Shown piece by piece: positions 1 through 8,950 of a stretch of 64,000 nt of DNA. Where the stretch lies: the NCBI GenBank assembly GCA_963799455.1, contig CAWCXF010000008.1, positions 124,001 to 188,000 of the forward strand. Direction: 5' to 3'. Origin of the DNA: CAWCXF01 sp963799455 (GTDB taxonomy: Bacteria > Pseudomonadota > Alphaproteobacteria > Rhodobacterales > Rhodobacteraceae). Numbering within the stretch: position 1 is the stretch's first letter; each line of letters opens with the position of its first letter. The notes under the pieces are model-generated. The model was not told the origin of the DNA and did not search any database. It worked only from the letters and a program-made list of their open reading frames with translations. The position numbers and the translations under genes were made by a program.

Positions 1-45
1 GCGTCCCGCGCGCCCGCCGACGCCGAGCTGGTGAGCTACGCATGA
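1..45 (+). CDS. 3' end of an unidentified upstream gene (partial)
   Basis: Frame 1 is open from the first base to a TGA at 43-45 and reads ASRAPADAELVSYA. The next gene begins 34 bases later on the same strand, so this is probably the tail of the preceding gene in the same operon. Fourteen residues are too few to name a family. It could also be chance, because open frames are common at this GC content. Confidence 0.3.
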   Translation, partial: ASRAPADAELVSYA

Positions 46-79
46 CCCGCGCCCCGCATCCCCTGACGTCGGTGTCCGC

Positions 80-1114
80 ATGAGCACGGCACTCGACACC
101 GCCGCCGTGGAGGCCTGGCTGACCGGCCGTCTCGACGGCTTCGAGGGGCCGCTCGCCGCCGCGAAGATCCCCGGCGGCCAGTCGAACCCGACCTACCGGC
201 TCCACACGGCCTCGCGCGACTACGTGCTGCGCCGCAAGCCCTCGGGCCGGCTCCTGAAGTCGGCCCACGCCGTGGACCGCGAGTTCCGCGTCCAGCGGGC
301 GCTGGCCTCCACCGAGGTGCCCGTCGCGCGGATGCATCTGCTGTGCGAGGACGACGCCCTGATCGGCTCGGCCTTCTACGTCATGGAGCACGTCGCCGGG
401 CGCAGCTTCGACGACCCGCGGCTGCCGGAGGTCGGCCGCGAGGAGCGCACGGCGCTCTACGACGAGATGAACCGCGTCCTGACCGCGATCCACGCGGTGG
501 ACGTGGAGGCCGTCGGCCTGGCCGACTACGGCCCCCCCGGCGACTACTACGCCCGCCAGCTCGGGCGCTGGACCAAGCAGTATCGGGCGTCCGAGACCGA
601 GCCGATCCCGGCGATGGACGAGCTGATCGGCTGGCTCGGCGAGAACCTCCCCCCCGACGACGGCCGCCGCACGCTGGTCCATGGCGACTACCGGCTCGAC
701 AACCTGCTCTTCGCGCCCGATGCGCCCCGCTGCGCCGCCGTGCTCGACTGGGAGCTCTCGACGCTGGGCCACCCCTTCGCCGACCTCGCGGCGCTCGTGA
801 TGCAGTGGCGCAGGCCGCCGGGGCCTGAGGGGCGCGGGCTCGAAGGGGTGGACCGCGCGAGGCTCGGCATCCCCTCGGACGAGGCGTTCGTGGCGGCCTA
901 CTGCGAGCGCGCCGGCATCGCCGGCATCCCGCGTTTCGGCTTCTACCTCGCCTTCTCCTTCTTCCGCATGGGCGCGATCCTCCAGGGGGTGAAGAGGCGC
1001 GCGCTCGACGGCAACGCGTCGGACCCCGAGCGGGGCCTCCGCATGGGCGCCCATGTCCCGCGCTTCGCCGAAGGGGGGCTGGCCGCGGCGCGCGGCGAGA
1101 CGATCGGTGGCTGA
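80..1114 (+). CDS. Phosphotransferase family protein (ACAD10/LvaA-type, APH fold)
   Basis: This 344-residue protein has the aminoglycoside-phosphotransferase kinase fold. The catalytic loop HGDYRLDN is at about residues 201-208 and the metal-binding DWE at 223-225, followed by LSTLGHPFADLA, a signature of the group that accompanies acyl-CoA dehydrogenases. A lysine near residue 53 (LRRKPSG) fits the ATP-binding strand. Characterised relatives (mammalian ACAD10/11 kinase domains, Pseudomonas LvaA) phosphorylate 4-hydroxyacyl-CoA rather than antibiotics. The neighbouring SDR, acyl-CoA dehydrogenases and CoA ligase support a role in acyl-CoA breakdown. The family call is firm; the substrate is inferred from context. 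Confidence 0.9.
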   Translation: MSTALDTAAVEAWLTGRLDGFEGPLAAAKIPGGQSNPTYRLHTASRDYVLRRKPSGRLLKSAHAVDREFRVQRALASTEVPVARMHLLCEDDALIGSAFYVMEHVAGRSFDDPRLPEVGREERTALYDEMNRVLTAIHAVDVEAVGLADYGPPGDYYARQLGRWTKQYRASETEPIPAMDELIGWLGENLPPDDGRRTLVHGDYRLDNLLFAPDAPRCAAVLDWELSTLGHPFADLAALVMQWRRPPGPEGRGLEGVDRARLGIPSDEAFVAAYCERAGIAGIPRFGFYLAFSFFRMGAILQGVKRRALDGNASDPERGLRMGAHVPRFAEGGLAAARGETIGG

Positions 1115-1248
1115 GCCCTGCGGCGACCGGACCTCGCCGATTGCGCGGGCCGATGGCCGGGCCGCGGGGGGCGGGCGCCACCGATCGCCCGCCCATCCCG
1201 CAGCCCTTTCGGCCGCCGCTCCGAGGCGAGGACCGCGGGAGGCTCGCC

Positions 1249-2028
1249 ATGGCTGAAGCGCCCGGCCGATACGAGGGCCGCGTGGTCCTCATCACCGGCG
1301 CGGCGGGGGGCTTCGGCACCCTCGCAGCGCGGCGCTTCGCGCAAGCGGGCGCGCGCCTCGCGCTGTCGGACCGGGCGGAGGGTCCGCTCCTCGCGCTGGC
1401 GGACGAGCTGGGCGCCTTCGCGCAACGGGTGGACGTGTCGGACGAGGCGTCGGTCGCGGGCCACGTCGCGGCGGCGCTGGAGCGCTTCGGGCGGCTCGAC
1501 GTGGCGGTCAACAACGCGGGCGTCGGCCACGCGCTGATGCCCATCACCGACACGCCGGTCGCCGAATTCGACCGCATGATGGCCGTCAACGCGCGCGGCG
1601 TGTTCCTCGGCATGAAGCACCAGCTCGCGCCGATGATCGCGGCCGGGCGCGGCGCGGTGCTCAACGTGGCCTCCGCCGCGGGGCTCGTCGGCGCGGGGCA
1701 GCTCGCGGCCTACGCGGCCTCCAAGCACGCCGTGGTGGGGCTGACGAGGGCTGCGGCCGACGAGGTGGCGCGAGCGGGCGTGCGCGTCAACGCGCTCTGC
1801 CCCTCCTTCGCCGCCACGCCCTTGTTCGAGGAGATGGCCGACGCCGTCGCCCTGCGCCGCGGCGGCACGCGCGAGGACGCCCACGCCCGCATCGCCTCGC
1901 GCGTGCCGATGCGGCGCGTGGCCCGGCCCGAGGAGATCGTCCAGGCCATGCTGTGGATCTGCCACGACGACAACGCCTTCATGACCGGCCAGGCGATCGC
2001 GCTCGACGGCGGGCTCACGGCGGTCTGA
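1249..2028 (+). CDS. Short-chain dehydrogenase/reductase (SDR)
   Basis: A classical SDR of 259 residues. It has the NAD(P)-binding TGAAGGFG near the N terminus, the NNAGV motif, and a YAASK active site (Tyr-x-x-x-Lys) preceded by a catalytic serine in the NVASAAG segment. It ends with the usual ALDGGL. The frame is open further upstream to 1141, but ATG 1249 is chosen because GGGAGG lies six bases before it and the nucleotide-binding strand begins just after it. The enzyme should oxidise or reduce a hydroxy/keto intermediate. Next to the phosphotransferase and acyl-CoA enzymes it parallels LvaD of levulinate catabolism. Exact substrate unknown. Confidence 0.9.
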   Translation: MAEAPGRYEGRVVLITGAAGGFGTLAARRFAQAGARLALSDRAEGPLLALADELGAFAQRVDVSDEASVAGHVAAALERFGRLDVAVNNAGVGHALMPITDTPVAEFDRMMAVNARGVFLGMKHQLAPMIAAGRGAVLNVASAAGLVGAGQLAAYAASKHAVVGLTRAAADEVARAGVRVNALCPSFAATPLFEEMADAVALRRGGTREDAHARIASRVPMRRVARPEEIVQAMLWICHDDNAFMTGQAIALDGGLTAV

Positions 2029-2095
2029 CGGCGGTCCGACGGCGCTCCGACGGCGCTCCGACGGCGGTCCGACGGCGGTCCGACGGCGGTCCGCC
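2022..2095 (+). repeat. 11-bp tandem repeat across the SDR stop codon
   Basis: Six full copies of an 11-base unit, GGTCCGACGGC with G/C or C/T variants in single positions, run head to tail from 2022 to 2087, and a partial copy follows. The first copy contains the TGA of the SDR gene, so the array starts inside the coding sequence and fills the gap before the TRAP genes. The period is close to one helical turn. No protein-coding role is visible. Confidence 0.85.
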
Positions 2096-2217
2096 GAAGG
2101 GTCTCGGGGGGGGCCGACGCGGCGGCACGGCGTCAACGCCATTGATCACCCACCGACTCTGCATTAGCGACAGGATCAACGAACGGGCCGCTCGACGCGC
2201 CCGACGGGAGGACATCC

Positions 2218-3252
2218 ATGAGACATCTCGCCATCGCCGCGCTGCTGGCGCTCGGCACGCCCGCAGGCGCGCAGACGACCCTGATCTACGGCGAGGCCGG
2301 CCCCAACCGGGGCGCGCGCGCCGAGGCGACGCAATGGTTCGCCGACCAGGTGGCGGAGCGCTCGGGGGGCGACCTGAACCTCGATCTCCAGTGGGGCGGC
2401 GCGCTCTTCAAGTCCGAGGCCGCGGCGCAGTCGATCCGCGACGGGGTGGCCGACCTCGGCACCGTGATCGCCGTCTACTACCCGCAGGAGATGGCGGGCT
2501 ACGGCATCGCCGACCTGCCGCTCGAGAACCCCGACGCCTGGGTCGGCATGCGCGCCACCGACGAGCTGATGCGCACCAACGAGGCGATCGCGCAGGATCT
2601 GGCGGACAAGGGCCTGGTCTACATCGGCACCTACACCACCGGTGAGGTCAGCATCGGCTGCAAGGACGCCGCGATCCGCACGGCGGACGACATCGACGGC
2701 CTCAAGGTGCGCGGCGTCGGCGCCTACGGCGACGCCTTCGGCGAGCTTGGCGCGTCGCTGGTCAACATGTCGATCTACGACGCCTACCAGGGGCTCGACA
2801 CCGGGCTCATCGACTGCTCGCAGGGCTACCCCTACGCCGTCTCGGCCCTGAAGCAGGGCGAGGTGATGGACAGCTACACGCTGCTCGACTGGGGCCAGAT
2901 CGGGGGCCTGGGCATCTTCATGAACGCGCGCGCCTTCGAGGCGCTCTCGCCCGAGCAGCAGGCGGTTCTGATGGAGGTCGGCTCCGAGCTCGCCGACGAG
3001 TTCGGCCGCCGGCTCAACGACGCCAACGACGCCGCCATCGAGGAGCTGCGCGAGCAGGGCGTCGAGGTCATCGAGCTGCCCGAGGCGGAGCGCGCGAAGC
3101 TCGTCGAGGAGGGCAAGCCCTACATCGACGAATGGGTCGGGACGGCGAGCGCGGTCGGCCTGCCCGCCGAGGAGATGCTGGAGGAGTATCGCAGCCTGAT
3201 CGACACCTACACCGAGGAGCGCGACGCGCAAGGCTACCCCTGGGAGCGCTGA
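2218..3252 (+). CDS. dctP: TRAP transporter solute-binding protein (DctP family)
   Basis: A 344-residue periplasmic solute receptor with a short signal peptide ending at about AGAQT (residues 16-20). The typical DctP pattern follows: AEATQWFADQV near the N terminus, a RGVGAYGDAF segment that includes the conserved substrate-carboxylate arginine region, and a C-terminal helical ending. A GGGAGG ribosome site precedes ATG 2218. The two membrane subunits lie directly downstream. It should capture an organic acid for sodium-driven import. The ligand cannot be read from the sequence, but the surrounding acyl-CoA enzymes suggest a carboxylate that enters beta-oxidation. Confidence 0.92.
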   Translation: MRHLAIAALLALGTPAGAQTTLIYGEAGPNRGARAEATQWFADQVAERSGGDLNLDLQWGGALFKSEAAAQSIRDGVADLGTVIAVYYPQEMAGYGIADLPLENPDAWVGMRATDELMRTNEAIAQDLADKGLVYIGTYTTGEVSIGCKDAAIRTADDIDGLKVRGVGAYGDAFGELGASLVNMSIYDAYQGLDTGLIDCSQGYPYAVSALKQGEVMDSYTLLDWGQIGGLGIFMNARAFEALSPEQQAVLMEVGSELADEFGRRLNDANDAAIEELREQGVEVIELPEAERAKLVEEGKPYIDEWVGTASAVGLPAEEMLEEYRSLIDTYTEERDAQGYPWER

Positions 3253-3264
3253 GGGAGGCGGGCC

Positions 3265-3819
3265 GTGGAGCCCGACCGGGGGGCCGGGCCCGGCTCCGCC
3301 TGGGGCCGGCTGGAGGCGGTGCTGCTGGCGGTGGGCGCGGCGGCGATCCTGGCGCTCGGGGCGATGATCACACTCAACGTGCTCGGCCGCGCGCTCCTCG
3401 GCGCCTCGCTGCCCGACACGGTGGTGCTGGTGCGCGAGGCGATGGTGGCCGCGATCGTGCTGCCGCTCGCCGCCGCCACGGCCGCGCGCGGCCACATCGC
3501 GGTGGCCTTCCTCGCCGACCGCTTCCCCACTCGCGCGCGCTCCTGGACCTTCGTGCTGGGCTCGGTCGCGGGCGCGCTGGCGCTGCTGCCGCTCCTTTGG
3601 GCCGGCTGGGGCGAGCTCGTCCACAACTGGACCACGGGGGGCTTCTTCGCGGGCGACCTGGACCTGCCGCGCTGGCCCGGCCGGGCGCTCTTCCTGATCG
3701 GCGTCGGCGCCTGCTGGGTCCGGCTCGTGGTCATGGCCTGGGGCGACGCGGGCGCGGCGCTGCGCGGCGAGGAGGTGGCGCCCGAGCCCCCGGCCGATCT
3801 GCGCGACGGCATGGAATGA
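3265..3819 (+). CDS. dctQ: TRAP transporter small permease (DctQ family)
   Basis: A 184-residue membrane protein with four predicted hydrophobic helices. It contains the family pattern RGHIAVAFLADRFP between helices 2 and 3. The GTG start at 3265 follows dctP by 12 bases and has a GGAGGCGG site upstream. It pairs with the large permease to form the TRAP membrane complex. An unusual 196-base gap separates it from dctM, although these two genes normally touch or are fused; no ribosomal or regulatory element was recognised there. Confidence 0.88.
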   Translation: MEPDRGAGPGSAWGRLEAVLLAVGAAAILALGAMITLNVLGRALLGASLPDTVVLVREAMVAAIVLPLAAATAARGHIAVAFLADRFPTRARSWTFVLGSVAGALALLPLLWAGWGELVHNWTTGGFFAGDLDLPRWPGRALFLIGVGACWVRLVVMAWGDAGAALRGEEVAPEPPADLRDGME

Positions 3820-4015
3820 GACGGTCCGTCCCCGGGACGCCGAGCCTGGCGCGAGCGACCCCCTCCTCATCGCGCGCGGCGACAGCCGATCGCCGCCCCG
3901 TCACGCGGCTGGCCGGGAAGTCCTCCGCCGCCGCGAGCCTCGTCCCCCCGCCCGGCCGTCGGCTCCGAGCCCGGCGCCGACCCCCTCCCCCGTCTCCGGG
4001 CACCGGACCCGGAGC

Positions 4016-5356
4016 GTGATCGACCCGGCCACCATCGGGCTCGCCGCCGCCGCCGTGGTTCTGGTGCTGCTGGCGCTGCGCGTGCCCATCGCCTTTGCGC
4101 TCGCGGGCGTGGCCACGTTGGGAACCTTCGTCGTCTTCGCCACCCGGACGGGGGTCTTCACGCCCGAGCGCGCGTTCAGGCCCACCGCGTCGCTGGTGTT
4201 CTCGAACTCCTTCGACCTGATCCACTCCTACGACCTGAGCATGATCCCGCTCTTCGTCGCGCTGGGCCACGTGGCCTACCGCGCGGGCATCACGACGCGG
4301 ATCTACGACGCGGCCAAGGTGTGGCTCACGCGGCTGCCCGGCGGCGTGGCGATGGCCTCGGTGGTGGGCTGCGGGGGGTTCTCGGCGATCACCGGCTCCT
4401 CGATCGCCTGCGCCTCGACCATGGGGCGCATCTGTGTGCCCGAGATGCTCCGGATGGGCTACGACCCGCGGCTCGCCACCGCATCGGTCGCCGCCGGCGG
4501 CACGCTCGGCTCGCTGATCCCGCCCTCGGTGCTCTTCATCATCTACGGCATCTTCACCGAGACCTCGATCAGCCGGCTGTTCCTCGCGGGCGTGCTGCCG
4601 GGGCTGCTGACGCTCGCGGGCTTCCTGCTGGTGATCGCCGTCTGGGCCGCGCGCGACCCCGCCGCCGCCCCCGCCGGCGAGGGCGTCGCCGGCCGCGAGC
4701 GGCTGGCCGCGGCGGTGGGCGCCTGGCCCGCGCTGCTGCTCTTCGGGCTCATCGTCGGCGGCATCTACGGCGGCGTGTTCACCGCCACCGAGGCCGCCGC
4801 CATCAGCCTCTCGGCCACCATCGCCATCGGCGTCCTCCAGCGCCGCCTGACGATGCGCGGCCTGTGGGAGAGCCTGCGCGAGACCTGCGTGCAGACCTCC
4901 GCCATCTTCCTGATCGCGGCGGGCGCCAAGATCTTCGTGGCCTTCGTGGCGCTGACCGGCGTGGCCTCCTCGGTGGTCGATGCCGTCACCGCGCTCGAGC
5001 CCTCGACGGTGCTGCTGATGGCGCTCATCGCCGCGCTCTACCTCGCCTTGGGGATGTTCCTCGACCCGATCGGCATCATGGTGCTGACGCTGCCGCTGAC
5101 CGTGCCGCTGGTGGAGAGCCACGGGCTCGACCTGATCTGGTTCGGGGTCGTCGTCATCAAGCTGCTGGAGATCGGCTTGATCACGCCGCCCGTGGGGCTC
5201 AACGTGTTCGTGATCGCGGGCGTTGTCGGGCGCGAGGCGCCGATCGACAAGATCTTCGCGGGCATCGCGCGGTTCCTGACGGTGGATCTGCTGGTGCTGG
5301 TGGCGATCATGGCGTTCCCGGCGATCTCGCTGATCCTGCCGGGGACGATGAGATAG
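4016..5356 (+). CDS. dctM: TRAP transporter large permease (DctM family)
   Basis: A 446-residue protein with about a dozen membrane segments. It has the DctM hallmarks GGFSAITGSSIACASTMGR, GGTLGSLIPPS and, near the C terminus, GLITPPVGLNVFVI. It carries the Na+-coupled translocation path of the transporter. GTG 4016 is the first plausible start after the gap, with GGAG five bases before it. Slightly longer than many DctM proteins (about 425). It belongs with dctP and dctQ just upstream, and the hydratase/dehydrogenase gene follows 10 bases later, so transport and catabolism appear to be co-transcribed. Confidence 0.92.
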   Translation: MIDPATIGLAAAAVVLVLLALRVPIAFALAGVATLGTFVVFATRTGVFTPERAFRPTASLVFSNSFDLIHSYDLSMIPLFVALGHVAYRAGITTRIYDAAKVWLTRLPGGVAMASVVGCGGFSAITGSSIACASTMGRICVPEMLRMGYDPRLATASVAAGGTLGSLIPPSVLFIIYGIFTETSISRLFLAGVLPGLLTLAGFLLVIAVWAARDPAAAPAGEGVAGRERLAAAVGAWPALLLFGLIVGGIYGGVFTATEAAAISLSATIAIGVLQRRLTMRGLWESLRETCVQTSAIFLIAAGAKIFVAFVALTGVASSVVDAVTALEPSTVLLMALIAALYLALGMFLDPIGIMVLTLPLTVPLVESHGLDLIWFGVVVIKLLEIGLITPPVGLNVFVIAGVVGREAPIDKIFAGIARFLTVDLLVLVAIMAFPAISLILPGTMR

Positions 5357-5366
5357 GGAGGCTGGG

Positions 5367-7433
5367 ATGGACCAGGCGACGCACGAGGCGGTGGGCTACG
5401 AGGTCGAGGACGGCGTGGCGATGCTCGCCATCCGCAACCCGCCCGTCAACGCGGCGAGCCACGCGGTGCGCGCGGGGCTCTGGGCCGCGATGGACCGCGC
5501 CGAGGGCGAGGCGCGCGCCGTCGTGATCTACGGGGACGGCCGCACCTTTGTCGCCGGGGCCGACATCTCGGAGTTCGGGCGCCCGCCGAAGGATCCTTGG
5601 CTGCCGGCGCTCTGCGACCGGATCGAGGCCTCGCCGCTGCCGGTCGTGGCCGCGATCCACGGCACCGCGCTCGGGGGCGGCCTGGAGGTGGCGATGGCCG
5701 CGCACTACCGCGTGGCGGTTCCCTCGGCCAAGGTCGGGCTGCCCGAGGTCGCCTTGGGCATCCTGCCCGGCGCCGGCGGCACCCAGCGCCTGCCGCGCCT
5801 GACCGGGGCGGAGGCCGCGCTCGACCTCATCACCACCGGGCGGCATGTGCCTGCCGCGCAGGCGCTCGACCTCGGCGTCCTCGACCGCGTGGAGGACGGC
5901 GAGCCGCGCGTGATCGGCCTCGCCTACGCCCGCGAGATCCTGGCCGAGGGCACAGGCCCGCGCCGCGTCTCCGAGCTGCCCCGTCCCGAGCCGGTGGACT
6001 GGGACGCGGCTCATGCGAAGGCGCTCGCCAAGGGCCGCGGCCAGATCGCGCCGGCGACGGCCGTGCGCGCCGTCCAGGCCGCCTCCGAGATGGACTACCC
6101 CGAGGGGCTGGCGCGCGAGCGCGAGCTGTTCCAGGATCTGATGGGGAGCCCGCAGCGCGAGGGGCTGATCCACGCCTTCTTCGCCGAGCGCGCGGTCTCC
6201 AAGCTGCCCGAGCTGAAGGGCGTGGAGCCGCGCGCCGTGGCCGATGTCGGCGTCGTCGGCGGCGGCACGATGGGCTCGGGCATCGCCACCGCCTGCCTGC
6301 TCTCGGGGCTCCCCGTGACGATGGTCGAGACCTCGCAGGAGGCGCTGGAGCGCGGCCAGGGGACCGTCGCCCAGAACCTCGACGGCGCCGTGGCGCGCGG
6401 CAAGATGAGCGAGGCCAAGCGCGCCGCCGTGGAGTTCACGGGCGCCACCGACATGGGCGCGCTGTCGCAGGCCGACCTGATCGTCGAGGCGGTGTTCGAG
6501 GAGATGGCCGTCAAGAAGGAGGTCTTCGGCCGGCTCGACGCCGTGGCCAAGCGCGGCGCGGTGCTCGCCACCAACACCTCCTACCTCGACGTGGACGAGA
6601 TCGCGGCCTCCACCTCGCGGCCCGAGGACGTGATCGGCCTGCACTTCTTCTCGCCCGCCCACGTCATGCGGCTTTTGGAGGTGGTGGTCGGCGAGCGCAC
6701 CGCTCCGGAGGTCGTCGCCACCGGCTTCGCGCTCGCCAAGCGCCTCGGCAAGGTCGCGGTGCGCGCGGGCGTGTGCGACGGCTTCATCGGCAACCGGATC
6801 CTGTCCCACTGGCGCGCGGCGGTGGACCACATGGTGCTCGACGGCGCCTCGCCCTATCAGGTGGACCGCGCGCTGGAGGCGTTCGGGATGGCGATGGGCC
6901 CCTACAAGGTCGCCGACCTCGCCGGGCTCGACATCGGCTGGGCCACCCGCAAGCGCCTCGCGCCCACCCGCGACGCCCGCGAGCGCGAGCCCACCTTCGC
7001 CGATCGGCTCTGCGAGATGGGCCGCTTCGGGCGCAAGACGGGGCGCGGCTACTACGTCTACCAGGACGGCCGCGCCATCGAGGATCCGGAGGTCGAGGCG
7101 ATCGTCACCGATGCGCGCGAGGGCGAGCCCCGCGCCTTTGAGGACGACGAGATCGCGCGCCGCACCATGGCCGCGATGGTCAACGAGGCCGCCCGCGTCG
7201 TGGAGGAGGGCATCGCCGCCCGCCCGCTCGACGTGGACGTGGTGCTGGTCCACGGCTACGGGTTCCCGCGCTGGCGCGGCGGCCCGATGCTCTGGGCCGA
7301 CCGCGAGGGGCCGGGCGCGCTCCTCGCCGACATCCAACGCTACGGCGAGGAGGACGACTTCTTCTGGCGTCCGGCACCGCTCCTGGAGCGCCTGGCCTCC
7401 GAGGGCCGCCGCTTCGCCGACCTCAACGGGTGA
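5367..7433 (+). CDS. Fused enoyl-CoA hydratase / 3-hydroxyacyl-CoA dehydrogenase (FadB/FadJ-like)
   Basis: A 688-residue bifunctional beta-oxidation enzyme. Residues about 10-190 are crotonase fold, with oxyanion-hole segments AGADISEF and ALGGGLEVA and both catalytic glutamates (in GGGLE and LPEVALG). Residues about 290-480 form the NAD-binding 3-hydroxyacyl-CoA dehydrogenase domain with GVVGGGTMGSGIA and the catalytic-histidine motif HFFSPAHVM. Two C-terminal dehydrogenase domains follow, with GFIGNRI. It hydrates 2-enoyl-CoA and oxidises the 3-hydroxy product. Start ATG 5367 has a GGGAGG site. This length matches the short proteobacterial FadJ group. No thiolase gene is seen in the window. 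Confidence 0.93.
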   Translation: MDQATHEAVGYEVEDGVAMLAIRNPPVNAASHAVRAGLWAAMDRAEGEARAVVIYGDGRTFVAGADISEFGRPPKDPWLPALCDRIEASPLPVVAAIHGTALGGGLEVAMAAHYRVAVPSAKVGLPEVALGILPGAGGTQRLPRLTGAEAALDLITTGRHVPAAQALDLGVLDRVEDGEPRVIGLAYAREILAEGTGPRRVSELPRPEPVDWDAAHAKALAKGRGQIAPATAVRAVQAASEMDYPEGLARERELFQDLMGSPQREGLIHAFFAERAVSKLPELKGVEPRAVADVGVVGGGTMGSGIATACLLSGLPVTMVETSQEALERGQGTVAQNLDGAVARGKMSEAKRAAVEFTGATDMGALSQADLIVEAVFEEMAVKKEVFGRLDAVAKRGAVLATNTSYLDVDEIAASTSRPEDVIGLHFFSPAHVMRLLEVVVGERTAPEVVATGFALAKRLGKVAVRAGVCDGFIGNRILSHWRAAVDHMVLDGASPYQVDRALEAFGMAMGPYKVADLAGLDIGWATRKRLAPTRDAREREPTFADRLCEMGRFGRKTGRGYYVYQDGRAIEDPEVEAIVTDAREGEPRAFEDDEIARRTMAAMVNEAARVVEEGIAARPLDVDVVLVHGYGFPRWRGGPMLWADREGPGALLADIQRYGEEDDFFWRPAPLLERLASEGRRFADLNG

Positions 7434-7489
7434 CGGGGATGGATCGCCACCCTCCCGCTCGACGCCGACCCCGAGCGCCGCCGCGCCCC

Positions 7490-7507
7490 GGCCCCGGAGC
7501 CGGGGCC
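7490..7507. repeat. GC-rich inverted repeat in the gap before the acyl-CoA dehydrogenases
   Basis: GGCCCCGG-AG-CCGGGGCC is a perfect 8-base inverted repeat about 60 bases after the hydratase/dehydrogenase stop codon. It would form a 6-base stem with a 6-base loop. No T-run follows, so it is more likely an mRNA-stabilising or pausing structure than a strong intrinsic terminator. Confidence 0.5.
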
Positions 7508-7627
7508 TCGACCGGCGAGCCCCGCTCGCCTCGCCCTCGGCGCGAGCGATCGGAGGCTTCGACTCCGGCTCCGCCGTGGACCGGGCACGGGCCAATCGCG
7601 TCGCATCAGCCCCATGAAGCCCCGCAG

Positions 7628-7644
7628 GGTGGGCGAAGCCCACC
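7628..7644. repeat. GGTGGGC-GAA-GCCCACC hairpin (dispersed intergenic motif)
   Basis: A perfect 7-base stem with a GAA loop, 37 bases before the acyl-CoA dehydrogenase start. A related hairpin with GGTGGG/CCCACC arms lies at 47086-47107. It has the form of the small dispersed repeats found between genes in many bacterial genomes. Its effect on transcription is not evident. Confidence 0.5.
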
Positions 7645-7680
7645 GTCCCTCCAGCCCGCGCCCCGCCGAGGAGATCCCCC

Positions 7681-8886
7681 ATGGACCTGAGCTATTCCCC
7701 CGAGGAGACCGCCTTCCGCGACGAGGTGCGGGCGTTCCTGCGCGACGAGCTGCCCCCCGAGCTGGCCGAGAAGGTCCGCCTCGGCCGTGAGCTGACCAAG
7801 GCCGAGATGGAGCGCTGGCACGCGATCCTCGCCGCGCGCGGCTGGCTCGCCACCGGCTGGCCCGAGGAGCACGGCGGCCCCGGCTGGGACGCGGTGCAGC
7901 GCCACGTCTTCGAGGAGGAATGCGCGCTCGCCCACGCGCCCCGCGTGGTGCCCTTCGGCGTGACGATGCTCGGCCCCGTGCTCCAGAAGTTCGGGTCGCA
8001 GGAGCAGCGCGCCCATTGGCTGCCGCGGATCCTGTCGGGCGAGGACTGGTGGTGCCAGGGCTACTCCGAGCCCGGCGCGGGCTCGGATCTCGCCTCGCTC
8101 AAGACCCGCGCGGTGCGCGACGGCGACCACTACGTGGTGAACGGCCAGAAGACCTGGACCACGCTCGGCCAGCACGCGAACATGATCTTCTGCCTCGTGC
8201 GCACGAGCCCCGACGTGAAGGCGCAGGAGGGGATCAGCTTCCTCCTCATCGACATGGCCACGCCCGGCGTCGAGGTCAGGCCCATCGTGCTGATCGACGG
8301 CTCGGCGGAGGTCAACGAGGTGTGGCTGACGGACGTGCGCGTGCCCGTCGAGAACCTCGTCGGTCAGGAGAACCAGGGCTGGACCATCGCCAAGTATCTC
8401 CTCACCCACGAGCGCACCAACATCGCGGGCACCGGCTTCTCCTGGGCGGGGCTCGAGGCCGTGCGGCGCATCGCGCGCGCCGAGCACGCCCATGGGCGGC
8501 CGCTGATCGAGAACCCGCTCTTCGCCGCGCGGCTGGCGCGGGTCGAGATCGACCTCTCGGCGATGGCGCTGACGAACCTGCGGGTGGTGTCGAAGGCCGC
8601 GCGCGGCGAGGCGCCCGGCGTCGAGGCCTCGATGCTCAAGGTCAAGGGCACCGTGATCCGCCAGGAGATCAACGACCTCGCGCGGCGCGCCGCCGGGCCC
8701 TACGCGCTGCCCTTCGCCTCCGAGGGCGTCGAGGGCTCGAACGACCCCCTGCCCGACTACGCCGGGATCGTGACGGCCGACTACCTCAACAACCGCAAGC
8801 TCTCGATCTACGGCGGCTCGAACGAGGTCCAGCGCCAGATCATCGCCAAGGCGGCGATGAGCGGCGCGATGGGGGGTCGGCCTTGA
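7681..8886 (+). CDS. Acyl-CoA dehydrogenase, large-type subunit
   Basis: A 401-residue FAD enzyme of the acyl-CoA dehydrogenase family. The N-terminal helical domain starts LSYSPEETAFRDEVRAFL. The middle beta-domain has GYSEPGAGSDLAS and NGQKTWTT, and the C-terminal helices carry YGGSNEVQRQIIAK. At the position of the medium-chain enzyme's catalytic glutamate (YEGT) this protein has glycine (Y377-G378-G379-S380), as in subunits of heteromeric dehydrogenases and several long/branched-chain types. A GAGGAG site precedes ATG 7681. The next gene encodes a second, different dehydrogenase, so a mixed tetramer is likely. Substrate unknown. Confidence 0.93.
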   Translation: MDLSYSPEETAFRDEVRAFLRDELPPELAEKVRLGRELTKAEMERWHAILAARGWLATGWPEEHGGPGWDAVQRHVFEEECALAHAPRVVPFGVTMLGPVLQKFGSQEQRAHWLPRILSGEDWWCQGYSEPGAGSDLASLKTRAVRDGDHYVVNGQKTWTTLGQHANMIFCLVRTSPDVKAQEGISFLLIDMATPGVEVRPIVLIDGSAEVNEVWLTDVRVPVENLVGQENQGWTIAKYLLTHERTNIAGTGFSWAGLEAVRRIARAEHAHGRPLIENPLFAARLARVEIDLSAMALTNLRVVSKAARGEAPGVEASMLKVKGTVIRQEINDLARRAAGPYALPFASEGVEGSNDPLPDYAGIVTADYLNNRKLSIYGGSNEVQRQIIAKAAMSGAMGGRP

Positions 8887-8950
8887 GGCCCTCCCCCGGC
8901 CGTCCCGCCGGACGCCTCGCCTCCGCCCTTCTCCCGCCCAGGAGCCGCGC

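Noticed and set aside
80..1114. Aminoglycoside resistance gene
   Set aside because: The APH fold is present, but LSTLGHPFADLA and the acyl-CoA neighbourhood place it with the ACAD10/LvaA-type metabolic kinases.
2142..2170. Promoter TTGATC-17-TAGCGA upstream of the first dctP
   Set aside because: The -10 match is only three of six, and similar matches occur by chance; not strong enough to list.
5307..7682. A 791-codon antisense frame opposite the hydratase/dehydrogenase
   Set aside because: It is a shadow of the real gene, with composition typical of reverse-strand reading and no motif.
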